From JASHSH01 sp036490215 (lineage in GTDB: Bacteria > Pseudomonadota > Alphaproteobacteria > Rhodospirillales > Magnetospirillaceae): a stretch of DNA of 64,000 nucleotides. The position numbers and the translations under genes are program-made. Where the stretch lies: positions 1-64,000 of the forward strand of contig DASXEH010000084.1 of assembly GCA_036490215.1 (NCBI GenBank), in the 5' to 3' direction. The notes under the pieces are model-generated. The model had not been told where the DNA came from, ran no database searches, and saw nothing but the letters and a program-made list of their open reading frames with translations. Positions 35,000 to 43,335 of the stretch are shown piece by piece. The first letter of the stretch is position 1; every line of letters starts with the position of its first letter.

Positions 35000-35668
35000 T
35001 TACGGGTGGTAGATATGCACCGACACGCGGCGGTTGATCGCTTGGTTGGCGGGCAGGGGGTGGCCGTTCGCGTCGCGATTGGCGACCTTGGGGCGCGTAT
35101 CGGCAAAGCCGACGACTTCAAGCCGCGTCGGCATAATGCCTTGCTTGATGAACAGCCGGGCTACCGCGCTTGCGCGGGCGGCCGACAACTCCCAGTTCGA
35201 CGGATAGGTCTGATTGCTCAGCGGCGTGTCGTCGGTGTGGCCATCCACCTCGACCTGGAAATCGGCGTATTTGGGCGAAGCCAGCATCTGCGCCATTTTG
35301 GTCAGCGACGGGGCGAATTGCTGTTTCAGTTCGGCTGAATTGGCATCGAAGAAGGTACCACCATCGAGTTCGAGCACCAGGCCGCGGTCGTCGGTCTCGA
35401 CCGTGACCTGCCCATCGTCGAGCTTCAACGCCTTGGCCTGCTGCTGTGCCTCGGCCTTGAGCGTGTCGATCGGTTGCACCACGTCATGGCCACCGATTTC
35501 CTTGGAGAGGCCACCGGTGACCTTCTCGGCCTTGGTCGCGTCGAATTTCGAGACTGAGAGCAAGAGCACGAAGAAGGCGAGCAGCAGCGTGATCATGTCC
35601 GCATAGGACAGCAGCCAGTCTTCCCGTTCCTCGGGTTTCTTGACCTCGAATTTGCTCTCGCGGGCCAT
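35000..35668 (-). CDS. motB: flagellar motor protein MotB-like (OmpA-type C-domain)
   Basis: A 222-residue protein with one N-terminal membrane helix that holds the motor aspartate D24 (SYADMITLLLAFF) and a C-terminal OmpA-like peptidoglycan-binding domain (VDGHTDDTPL, NWELSAARA, GFADTRP). It forms the stator with MotA. It lies downstream of motA on the same strand, with a palindromic repeat element between them. Confidence 0.88.
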   Translation of the reverse strand: MARESKFEVKKPEEREDWLLSYADMITLLLAFFVLLLSVSKFDATKAEKVTGGLSKEIGGHDVVQPIDTLKAEAQQQAKALKLDDGQVTVETDDRGLVLELDGGTFFDANSAELKQQFAPSLTKMAQMLASPKYADFQVEVDGHTDDTPLSNQTYPSNWELSAARASAVARLFIKQGIMPTRLEVVGFADTRPKVANRDANGHPLPANQAINRRVSVHIYHP

Positions 35669-35686
35669 GGGCGTTTCCCGTTAACC

Positions 35687-35770
35687 CGTCATTCCCGCGT
35701 AAGCGGGAATCCAGGAGATCAGTGTCGCGGCTCTGGATCCCGGATAACGCGGCGCGTTTCCGGGATGACG
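35687..35770. repeat. dispersed palindromic intergenic repeat
   Basis: The element begins with CGTCATTCCCGCG, runs to TTTCCGGGATGACG, and includes internal arms around AAGCGGGAATCCAG and CTGGATCCCGG. It is a folded, imperfect inverted repeat of about 84 bp between motA and motB. This sequence type (CGTCATTCCCGCG) is a common noncoding repeat in proteobacterial genomes. No second copy is seen in the window. Confidence 0.75.
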
Positions 35771-35787
35771 AATGACAGGGTCATTCG

Positions 35788-36594
35788 TCACTTCGCGCCG
35801 CCCTTCATCATTCGGTCGATGTCGTAATGCAGCTTCGGATCGAGGAAGCTGTTCATCTTGTCCTGGATGAAGCGCGGGCTCTTGCGCTCGGCGAGCAGCG
35901 CCAAGCCCTCGGCCACCAGTGAATTGCGGAAGCGCACGATCTCCTCGCGCTGCTGGATCTTGCTGGCGGAGGGCAGGAAGATCAGGCGCGCGAAGAACAC
36001 GCCGTAGAGCGTGCCGAGCAGACCGACCGCCATGCCGGCACCGATCTTCGAGGGATCGGCGGCCAGGGTATCGAGCATGATCACCAGACCCACCAGGGTC
36101 GCGATCATGCCGAAAGCGGGGGCGTTGCTGCCCATGTTGCGCAGAATGTCGGCAGGAACCGTATTGCGCTGGAATGTCGTCTCGACGGTGGTGGTCAGGA
36201 TCTCACGCACCTCGTCGCCTTGATGGCCGGCGATCACAAGGCTCACGCCGAAGGCGAGAAAACTATCCTGGTTCTTGAGCTTTTTGACATCGGCTTCGAG
36301 CGCTTGCGGACCGCTCTTCTGCATCATGTAGCCCCAGCGAATGATCCGGCCGACCTCGCCCTGGAGTACGCCGCGGCCAAGCCGATGACGGAAGAAGATC
36401 GTCGCCATGATGCGCAGGGCGATGAAGACGTAGCGCGGCTCATACGCGACGAAGGTCGCGGCCAGGGTCCCGCCGACGACGAGCAGGAAGCCCGCCAGAT
36501 GCAGGAACACGATGAAATTGTCGGTGCTGAGCACGATCGCGCCGAAGATCAGCACGAGGCCCAGGATGAAACCGACCAGGGTCGCTAGTGACAT
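35788..36594 (-). CDS. motA: flagellar motor protein MotA-like
   Basis: A 268-residue integral membrane protein. Two N-terminal hydrophobic segments (residues 1-50) are followed by a long cytoplasmic loop and two helices near ATLVGLVIMLDTL and GLLGTLYGVFFARLIF, as in MotA/PomA. The ATG at 36594 (MSLATLVGFILG) is favoured over the upstream in-frame start because of the family N-terminus. It is followed by the OmpA-domain partner MotB. Confidence 0.9.
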   Translation of the reverse strand: MSLATLVGFILGLVLIFGAIVLSTDNFIVFLHLAGFLLVVGGTLAATFVAYEPRYVFIALRIMATIFFRHRLGRGVLQGEVGRIIRWGYMMQKSGPQALEADVKKLKNQDSFLAFGVSLVIAGHQGDEVREILTTTVETTFQRNTVPADILRNMGSNAPAFGMIATLVGLVIMLDTLAADPSKIGAGMAVGLLGTLYGVFFARLIFLPSASKIQQREEIVRFRNSLVAEGLALLAERKSPRFIQDKMNSFLDPKLHYDIDRMMKGGAK

Positions 36595-36713
36595 CTGTCC
36601 CGCCCAAACGCTCAGGCGCACGCATGAAGGCGCGGCCTAACGTATTGATTCTTACGTAGATTGGTTAACGGGAGGCTAACGGCCTGCCAAGCGGCCTCAA
36701 TGACGCCGACAAA

Positions 36714-38066
36714 TTATGGCGCGGCGGCGATGCGCCAGATCACGCCGCCGACCTCGTCAGTGACCAGCAAAGCTCCGTCATGGCCGACAGCGACCGTCAC
36801 CGGATGGCCCATAACCTCGGTATCGCTGGCGATCAGACCGGTCATGAAGTCGACGTACTCGCCGGTCGGTTTTCCGTCCTTGAACGGCACCATGACGACT
36901 TTACTGCCGGTGCGCTTGGCCCGGTTCCAGGAGCCTTGGAAAGCAACGAAGGCGTTGCCTTGATACGCAGCCGGGAACTGGGAGGCAGTATAGAAGGCGA
37001 GACCCAAAGGTGCGGAATGAGGCTGGAATAGCACGTCGGGAATGGTCGCCTTGCCGGCAAGATCGGGGCGTTCGCCCTTGTGGCGAGGGTCTTCGTGGTC
37101 GCCGATGTAATACCAGGGCCAACCGTAAAAGGCCCCGGATTTGACCTGGGTCATATAGTCGGGCGGGAGATTGTCGCCGAGCCCGTCCCGCTCATTGGTG
37201 ACACACCAGAGGTCGTCGCTGCCCGGTCGGATGGCCATGCTGACGCAGTTGCGGATACCTGTCGCGAAGGTCCGTTCGTTCTTGCCATCGGGATCGAAGG
37301 CGAGCACATCGGCGCGCCGTTCTTCGGGCCCCCAGGCGGCGCCGAGCCCGCGCTCCTTCTCGAAAGCCTGGATGTCGGCCGGCTCGCGGCGTGGCATGCG
37401 ATCGGCAATGTTCGATCCGGAGCCGACCGAAACGTACATGGTCTTACCGTCGGGTGAGAAAACGACATCACGCGTCCGATGCCCGCCGGCGCTGGGCAGG
37501 CTCGGCACGATGATTTCAGGCTCGCCGCGTGCCGCAGTATCACCGGATTGATAGCGGTAGCGGACCACCTTATCCATAGCGGCTATATAAATGTATTGCG
37601 GGTTTGGACCTGGCGGATAGAAGGCGATACCAAAGGGTTGATTGAGGCGCGCGGCGAAGACGCTGATCGAAGATGCTGTTGCGCCATCCGCTGCCGGATG
37701 CAATACGCGAACGCGATTGCTGAAACTTTCGGCCAAGAACACGTCGCCATTAGGCGCGATCCGCACCATGCGCGGTTCGCTCAAACCATCGGCGAAAACA
37801 TTGACTTTAAATCCCTCGGGAACTTTGGGGAGGAAACCGGAGGGGCGTTCGACAAACCGCGCATTGTTGACGGCGGACTGAGTCTCGTACGGCGCAGGCA
37901 AATCGGTTGGTTTTATGAGGCGGCGGACGCCGGGCGCGTCGCTATGCCAATCGTCGAACGCGGCAGCGCCGGTCAGAACGTCCGTCGCTGCGGCAGGCTC
38001 CATGCCGATGCTCGCCGCAACGACGGCCGAAAGAAAAGCGAGGCGCCTGAGAGCGCCCCGCGTCAC
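36714..38066 (-). CDS. sorbosone-type PQQ-dependent dehydrogenase, exported
   Basis: A 450-residue protein with a Sec signal (ending AAA near residue 28), then a six-bladed beta-propeller typical of sorbosone/glucose dehydrogenases: GLSEPRMVRIAPNGDVFLAE, LNQPFGIAFYP, GHRTRDVVFSPDG, and FYGWPWYYIGD. PQQ binding and oxidation of a sugar or related alcohol in the periplasm are inferred. The start is GTG, 2 bp after the peroxiredoxin stop, so they form an operon. Confidence 0.82.
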   Translation of the reverse strand: MTRGALRRLAFLSAVVAASIGMEPAAATDVLTGAAAFDDWHSDAPGVRRLIKPTDLPAPYETQSAVNNARFVERPSGFLPKVPEGFKVNVFADGLSEPRMVRIAPNGDVFLAESFSNRVRVLHPAADGATASSISVFAARLNQPFGIAFYPPGPNPQYIYIAAMDKVVRYRYQSGDTAARGEPEIIVPSLPSAGGHRTRDVVFSPDGKTMYVSVGSGSNIADRMPRREPADIQAFEKERGLGAAWGPEERRADVLAFDPDGKNERTFATGIRNCVSMAIRPGSDDLWCVTNERDGLGDNLPPDYMTQVKSGAFYGWPWYYIGDHEDPRHKGERPDLAGKATIPDVLFQPHSAPLGLAFYTASQFPAAYQGNAFVAFQGSWNRAKRTGSKVVMVPFKDGKPTGEYVDFMTGLIASDTEVMGHPVTVAVGHDGALLVTDEVGGVIWRIAAAP

Positions 38067-38068
38067 GG

Positions 38069-38551
38069 TCAGATGCCCGCGAGGATGTGTTCGGCGCTGG
38101 AAATGTCGCAGGCGCCTGGATTCTCTTCGACGTCGATCTTCTTCACCACGCCATCATCGACCACCATCGAATAGCGGTGCGAGCGGACGCCCATGCCACG
38201 CGCGGTGAGGTCGAGGCTGAGGCCGGCGGCCTTGGCGAATTCGGCGCTGCCATCGGCCAGCATCGTCACCTTGCCGGTGGCGTTAAGGCTCTTGCCCCAG
38301 GCGTCCATGACGAAGGGATCGTTGACCGAAATGCAGGCAACCGCATCGACGCCCTTCTGCTTGAGGGCTTCGGCATTGGTGATAAAGCCGGGCAGATGCT
38401 TGGCCGAACAGGTGGGGGTGAATGCGCCGGGCAGGCCGAAAATCACAACCTTCTTACCTTTAAAGAAGTCGGCTGTCGCGACGGGCTGCGGCCCTTGAGC
38501 GCCCATGGTGGCAATCGTCACCGCCGGAATCTTATCTCCCACCTTAATCAT
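38069..38551 (-). CDS. peroxiredoxin, Prx5 type
   Basis: A 160-residue redoxin. The peroxidatic cysteine is C48 in PGAFTPTCS. C73 and C148 occupy the places of the other two cysteines of Prx5, so C148 may be the resolving residue of an atypical 2-Cys enzyme. It reduces hydroperoxides with thioredoxin or glutaredoxin. It starts at 38551 (MIKVGDKIP) and is followed directly by the dehydrogenase gene. Confidence 0.9.
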   Translation of the reverse strand: MIKVGDKIPAVTIATMGAQGPQPVATADFFKGKKVVIFGLPGAFTPTCSAKHLPGFITNAEALKQKGVDAVACISVNDPFVMDAWGKSLNATGKVTMLADGSAEFAKAAGLSLDLTARGMGVRSHRYSMVVDDGVVKKIDVEENPGACDISSAEHILAGI

Positions 38552-38673
38552 CTTGTTCTCCCTGCGAAATGAACGGCGCCAGGCGGAAACCCCAGGCAAC
38601 CTTGTGTGATGTGGGGAGGGAGGATGCCACCGACAAGGCACGGGGACAAGCCGGCCCGTTTGCGACCAAACGG

Positions 38674-41343
38674 TTACGGATTCTGGCCCGAATCTGAGGC
38701 TATTGCGCCTTCTGGGAGAAGGTCCCGAACGACCTCGATCACATCGCCATCGATGAAGCGCTGACGTCGAAAACCGAAACGCTCGGCCAGATGCAGCATG
38801 GGCAGGTTCTCGGACAGCACTTCGCCCATCACGCGGCGCAAACCGCGCGATTGGGCATAGCGCAGCACCTTGTCCATCAGCGCATGTCCGAGGCTTTGGC
38901 CTTTGACGTCGGAGCGGACCAGGATCGCGAACTCCGCCGTGTCGTTATCGGCATCGGCCACCAAACGCACCACGCCGAAAGTCTCGCGCCATGGGTTGTC
39001 GGCCGGCACGGCAACGAAGGCCATTTCGCGCACGTAGTCGATCTGAGTCAGGCGCGCCATCTGCGAATGCGGCACTTCGCTGACCACGGTGAAGAAGCGG
39101 AAGCGTAGATCTTCTTTGGTCATGCGTTCGATCATGCCGTAGTGATTCGGCTCGTCCTCCGGGCGGATCGGGCGGAGCAATATCTGCTTTCCATCCTTGA
39201 TCGCGACGATCTCCTCAAGCTCCTTCGGATAGGGGCGAATCGCCAGGCGTTCGCCTTTTTCCGGGGCCGGTGCGAGCGCGATACGCGCGTCGAGCGCCAA
39301 GACGCCATCGGCATCCGCAAAGAGCGGATTGATGTCCATCTCGAGGATCTCGGGAATATCCATCGCGAGCTGCGAGACTTGGGTGAGAGCCAGGCAGATT
39401 GCTTCCATGTCGGCGGGCGGATGGCCGCGATGCCCGCGTAGCAGAGCCGCAACGCGCGAACGCTGCACTAATTCGCGCGCGAGGCTCATATTGAGTGGCG
39501 GCAGGCCGATGGCCACATCGCCGATCGCTTCGACACCAGTGCCGCCCTGACCGAACAGGATGACAGGGCCGAACACCGGATCAGTGGCGATGCCGATCAG
39601 AATCTCGACGGCGCCTGGGCTGCGCGCCATCGGCTCGACCACGAAGCCCTCGATGCGGGCGGTTGGCAGGACATGGCCGACATTGGCGATCATCTGGTAG
39701 CCGGCCTTCTCGACTTCGAAAGCGCCAGGAAGATCGAGCATCACGCCGCCATAGACCGACTTATGGGCGATATCCGGCGATAGGATCTTGAGGGCGACGG
39801 GTTGGTCGAGACGCCGCGCAATACGCCCGGCCTCGGCGGGGCTTGTCGCGATTTCGGATGGCACCGATCGGATACCATAGGCGCCGATGATCGCCTTGGC
39901 TTCGGGTTCGGACAGTGCGAACCGGTTGGCGCCGACCGCGCCTTTAGTCAGAACGCGGACTCGCTCGGCGTCTGGCTTGAATTGTTCCGGTGCCGAGGGC
40001 GGCGTCTCCATCAGCATATCCTGGCCGCGCCGATGCTCGACCAGATGCATGTAAGCGTGCACAGCGTCCGCCGTCGTTTCATAGGTGGGCACACCGGCTT
40101 CGCGCAATTTGGCGCGGGCGGGGGCCGCATTGTCTTGGCCGATCCAGCAGGCGATCACACTCGCACGCCGGCCGCGCTGCCCAGCAATCACGGCCTCGGC
40201 CGCGCTCATCGGATCGGCCATGACTGTCGGCACGTGCATGGCGAGGATGGTGTTGACCTCGGGCGCGTCGAGCAAAGTTTGGAGCGCCCCAGCGTAGCGA
40301 TCCTTGTCCGCATCGGGTCCGAGATCGAGCGGGTTATTCGGCTTTCGGCCGGAAGACAACGGCGCCAGGGTTGCAAGTGTCGCGGATGACAATCCGGCCA
40401 GTGTGCCGCCACGGCGGAACAGTTGGTCGCTGGCCAGTGTTCCGATGCCATGGCCGTTGGCCATAACGGCGAGCGCGCCCTTACCAATCGGCGTTGCGTG
40501 CGCCAGCGTTTCCGCGGCCATGAACAATTCGCGGACATCCGTGACGCGCAATACGCCCGCACGTCGAAAGACGGCGTCATAGACGGCGTCGGGTCCGGCA
40601 AGCGAACCGGAATGCGATCCGCCATCGGCTTCGCCCGCTGTCGGGATACCGATCTTCATTGCCAGAATCGGCTTATTGCGTGCGGCGGCACGCGCGGCGG
40701 CGATGAACTCGCCACGCTCGCGGATGGTCTCGACGATCATCACGATCGCATGAGTCTCAGGATCGGAGCCGAGATAGTCGAGCGCATCGCCGAAATCGAC
40801 GTCGAGCATATGGCCAAGCCCGATCGCGGTCGAAAAACCGATGCCTTGCTGGTGCGCCCAATCCAGGGCCGCCGCGCAAACCGTCGTCGATTGCACGATA
40901 CAGCCGAAACGGCCGGCCGGTGGCAGAGGCGCTACAGCTAGGCTGGCGTTGAGTTTGAGCGCGGGAACCTGAATGCCGAAGCAGTCGGGGCCGATGATGC
41001 GGATACCGCTCTGGCGCGCCGCGATCGCAATCTCGCGCGCGGCGAGCGCCGGAGCCTCCGACCGGCCCGTGCCAGAGAGCACCAGTGCGGCGCGCACACC
41101 ACGGGCCGAAAGACGCGGCAGAGTCGTGGCCACCTCGTCGATAGGGCCGCACAAGACGGCTAGGTCAGGCGTGAAGGGCAGGGCCTCGACATTTGTCTGA
41201 TCGAGCGTGGCGAATGGGCCGGCAAAGCCGCCCGCGCGGATATTGCGCGCGACAGCGGCGCCAAGCGACGCGTCCTCGGCATTCGCGCCGAAAATGGCGA
41301 TCGAACGGGGCTTGAAGAGTCCGGAAAGGTCGCGCAGGCTCAT
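38674..41343 (-). CDS. ADP-forming acyl-CoA synthetase fused to GNAT acetyltransferase (Pat-like)
   Basis: An 889-residue fusion. Residues 1-130 are a CoA-binding domain (FKPRSIAIFGAN), then succinyl-CoA-ligase-like domains with the candidate phospho-histidine in GGSHSGSLAG. An ATP-grasp segment starts near residue 475 (LSEPEAKAIIGAYGI; VALKILSPDIAHKS). The last 170 residues are a GNAT acetyltransferase (FAILVRSDVKGQSLGHALMD). Relatives acetylate lysines of metabolic enzymes. ATG at 41343, 29 bp after the rhomboid gene. Confidence 0.87.
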   Translation of the reverse strand: MSLRDLSGLFKPRSIAIFGANAEDASLGAAVARNIRAGGFAGPFATLDQTNVEALPFTPDLAVLCGPIDEVATTLPRLSARGVRAALVLSGTGRSEAPALAAREIAIAARQSGIRIIGPDCFGIQVPALKLNASLAVAPLPPAGRFGCIVQSTTVCAAALDWAHQQGIGFSTAIGLGHMLDVDFGDALDYLGSDPETHAIVMIVETIRERGEFIAAARAAARNKPILAMKIGIPTAGEADGGSHSGSLAGPDAVYDAVFRRAGVLRVTDVRELFMAAETLAHATPIGKGALAVMANGHGIGTLASDQLFRRGGTLAGLSSATLATLAPLSSGRKPNNPLDLGPDADKDRYAGALQTLLDAPEVNTILAMHVPTVMADPMSAAEAVIAGQRGRRASVIACWIGQDNAAPARAKLREAGVPTYETTADAVHAYMHLVEHRRGQDMLMETPPSAPEQFKPDAERVRVLTKGAVGANRFALSEPEAKAIIGAYGIRSVPSEIATSPAEAGRIARRLDQPVALKILSPDIAHKSVYGGVMLDLPGAFEVEKAGYQMIANVGHVLPTARIEGFVVEPMARSPGAVEILIGIATDPVFGPVILFGQGGTGVEAIGDVAIGLPPLNMSLARELVQRSRVAALLRGHRGHPPADMEAICLALTQVSQLAMDIPEILEMDINPLFADADGVLALDARIALAPAPEKGERLAIRPYPKELEEIVAIKDGKQILLRPIRPEDEPNHYGMIERMTKEDLRFRFFTVVSEVPHSQMARLTQIDYVREMAFVAVPADNPWRETFGVVRLVADADNDTAEFAILVRSDVKGQSLGHALMDKVLRYAQSRGLRRVMGEVLSENLPMLHLAERFGFRRQRFIDGDVIEVVRDLLPEGAIASDSGQNP

Positions 41344-41372
41344 GGTTGGTTGGTCGCTGTGGCGACCTCACA

Positions 41373-42185
41373 CTACCACGAACGGCGGCTCCAGGGACTG
41401 TCGGCGCGTCGATCCTCGCCCGGCGGAATCACGTTGGGGATACGTCCCGCGCCACGGATGCCGGGGCCGGAAACCGCAAAAGCCCTCGATCGGGCCTCGC
41501 CGAACAGCGGTACGTTACCGCGCTTGAAGAGCGGCAGCAGGAAACAGCCGCATAGAAAGCCGCCAACATGCGCCCAGAATGCAACACCGGCGTCGCTGCC
41601 GACGCTGCGTTCGGCGCTGATCAGCTGCAGCAGGAACCATGCGCCGAGAACGAACACCGCCGGCACGTTGATGATGCGAATGAAAAAGAAGAAGAACATC
41701 AGAATGCGGACATTCGCGCGCGGGTAGAGAACGATATAGGCGCCGAGCACGCCGGCGATGGCTCCCGATGCGCCGATCATCGGCACATGCGACATCGGGT
41801 TGATGGCCGACTGCGCCACGGCGGCGACAACTCCGGCGACCACATAGAAGATCGTGAAGCGGGTGCGGCCCATCGCGTCCTCGACGTTGTCGCCGAAGAT
41901 GCGCAGGAACCACATATTGCCGATGAGATGCATCCAGCCGCCATGCAAGAACATGTAGCTGAACAAGGTTGCCCAAGCGGGCAGTAGTTCGAGGTGGCGG
42001 GGCAGGGCGGCATTGCCGAAGACATGAGCCGGGATCATGCCGAAGGCGATCGAGGCCTGTTCGCGCGCCTCGGGCGTCAGCGAAAACTGCCAGAGAAAGA
42101 CTACCGCGCAGGCAGCGATGATCACCCAGACAATGAAAGCTGGACGCAGTACCGAATTGTCATCTGAAAGGGGCAGAAAGAACAT
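41373..42185 (-). CDS. rhomboid-family intramembrane serine protease
   Basis: A 270-residue membrane protein with six or seven hydrophobic segments. The catalytic pair is S140 (GASGAIAG) and H206 (AHVGG), and the loop HGGWMHLIGNM carries the family HxxxH-N. It cleaves membrane proteins within the bilayer. It has a 60-residue soluble C-tail rich in Arg and Pro. It is upstream of the acyl-CoA synthetase gene and downstream of fliN. Confidence 0.9.
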   Translation of the reverse strand: MFFLPLSDDNSVLRPAFIVWVIIAACAVVFLWQFSLTPEAREQASIAFGMIPAHVFGNAALPRHLELLPAWATLFSYMFLHGGWMHLIGNMWFLRIFGDNVEDAMGRTRFTIFYVVAGVVAAVAQSAINPMSHVPMIGASGAIAGVLGAYIVLYPRANVRILMFFFFFIRIINVPAVFVLGAWFLLQLISAERSVGSDAGVAFWAHVGGFLCGCFLLPLFKRGNVPLFGEARSRAFAVSGPGIRGAGRIPNVIPPGEDRRADSPWSRRSW

Positions 42186-42234
42186 GAACTCCCGCCGCGC
42201 CCCGCCGGGGGGACCGAACTCGGTTTTGGGGCGC

Positions 42235-42495
42235 TTATTCTGTCGTGTTCTGGCCCTTGATCATCTCGGAGACGGTGACGCCCAGACGATCTTCGACCAC
42301 CACCACTTCGCCGCGGCCAACCTTGAGGTTGTTGACGAACAGGTCGATCGGCTCGTTGATCTTGCGATCGAGTTCGACGACGGCGCCACGGCCCAGCTTC
42401 AAGAGCTGTTTGACCGGCACATTGGCGCTACCGAGCACCGCATAGAGTTCGACCGAAATATCGTATGCGGCCTCGCGGCCTTGTTCATCCGCCAT
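42235..42495 (-). CDS. fliN: flagellar motor switch protein FliN
   Basis: An 86-residue SpoA-domain protein with the FliN signature (ISVELYAVLGSANVPVKQLL, then LFVNNLKVGRGEVVVVEDRLGV). It forms the C-ring with FliM and FliG. The length is near the bare SpoA core, without the usual N-terminal extension of FliN. It is not next to other flagellar genes. Confidence 0.92.
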   Translation of the reverse strand: MADEQGREAAYDISVELYAVLGSANVPVKQLLKLGRGAVVELDRKINEPIDLFVNNLKVGRGEVVVVEDRLGVTVSEMIKGQNTTE

Positions 42496-42543
42496 GATGC
42501 GCTCCTATCGGGCGGGCCCGGCCGAACCGGCAGGGCTACCCAT

Positions 42544-42558
42544 AACCTAGCCTAGGTT
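42544..42558. promoter_or_regulatory. palindrome upstream of fliN
   Basis: A perfect inverted repeat AACCTAG-C-CTAGGTT (42544-42558) in the 107-bp gap ahead of fliN, about 50 bp before its start. It may be a repressor site or a small terminator of the HAD gene. Confidence 0.35.
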
Positions 42559-42602
42559 CGCCTAAAGTTCCTTTATTTTTAGTGAAGATGGGAAAATCTT
42601 GC

Positions 42603-43244
42603 CTAGGCAGCGGGAAGCAAATCCAGCTTTACCAGCTCGTCGCGCAAGGCGGCGGCACCGGTGAAATGAATACCATGCAGGCCGAGTTTAGTCGCGGCTT
42701 CGGCGTTGCGGCTGTTGTCGTCGATATAGACAGCCGATTCCGGCGCGACGTCGTAGCGCTCCAGGAGCAGGCGATAGATGCGCGGATCGGGTTTGATCAG
42801 CTTTTCCGTTCCCGAGACGACGACGCCTTTGAAGTGGGCCAGAAACGAAAACAGCCGCTGGGCGTGGGGGTAGGTTTCCGCCGACCAGTTGGTTAGCGCG
42901 TAGAGCGGCACCTGACGATCGTGCAACGCGGTCAGCACTTCGACTGTCTCGTGCAGCGGCCCGCCCAGCGTTTCGACCCAGCGCTCATGATAGGCGCGGA
43001 TATAGGGTTCCTTATCGGGATGGCGGTTGATCGCCTCTTGCACCGCCTCGGCGAAGCTGCGGCCTTCGTCCTGCTTTTCATTCCAGGCCTGATTGCAGAC
43101 ATGGGCCAGGAAGTGCTCCATGCCGGCCTCGTCGCCTTCGAAAATCTTGCGGAAGAGGTGACGGGGATTCCAGTCGATCAGAACGCCGCCCAGATCGAAG
43201 ATGACGATGGTGCGCTGTGAAGCAGAAACAACAGGGGAAAGCAT
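42603..43244 (-). CDS. HAD-family hydrolase
   Basis: A 213-residue HAD-superfamily (subfamily IA) protein. Motif I is VIFDLGGVLIDW, with the nucleophile Asp in DLG; motif II is YALTNWSAET; motif III lysine is KLIKPDPRIY; motif IV is IDDNSRN. Such enzymes are phosphatases or dehalogenases; the substrate is not known. The start at 43244 has AAGG about 10 bases ahead. Confidence 0.85.
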   Translation of the reverse strand: MLSPVVSASQRTIVIFDLGGVLIDWNPRHLFRKIFEGDEAGMEHFLAHVCNQAWNEKQDEGRSFAEAVQEAINRHPDKEPYIRAYHERWVETLGGPLHETVEVLTALHDRQVPLYALTNWSAETYPHAQRLFSFLAHFKGVVVSGTEKLIKPDPRIYRLLLERYDVAPESAVYIDDNSRNAEAATKLGLHGIHFTGAAALRDELVKLDLLPAA

Positions 43245-43335
43245 GAGGCTACCTTGAAAGTCAAACGAGCGCGTCACCGCGCCCGCCGACTTCTACACGA
43301 TCTGATCGAATCAGGGAATCGGATAGCCGATTACG

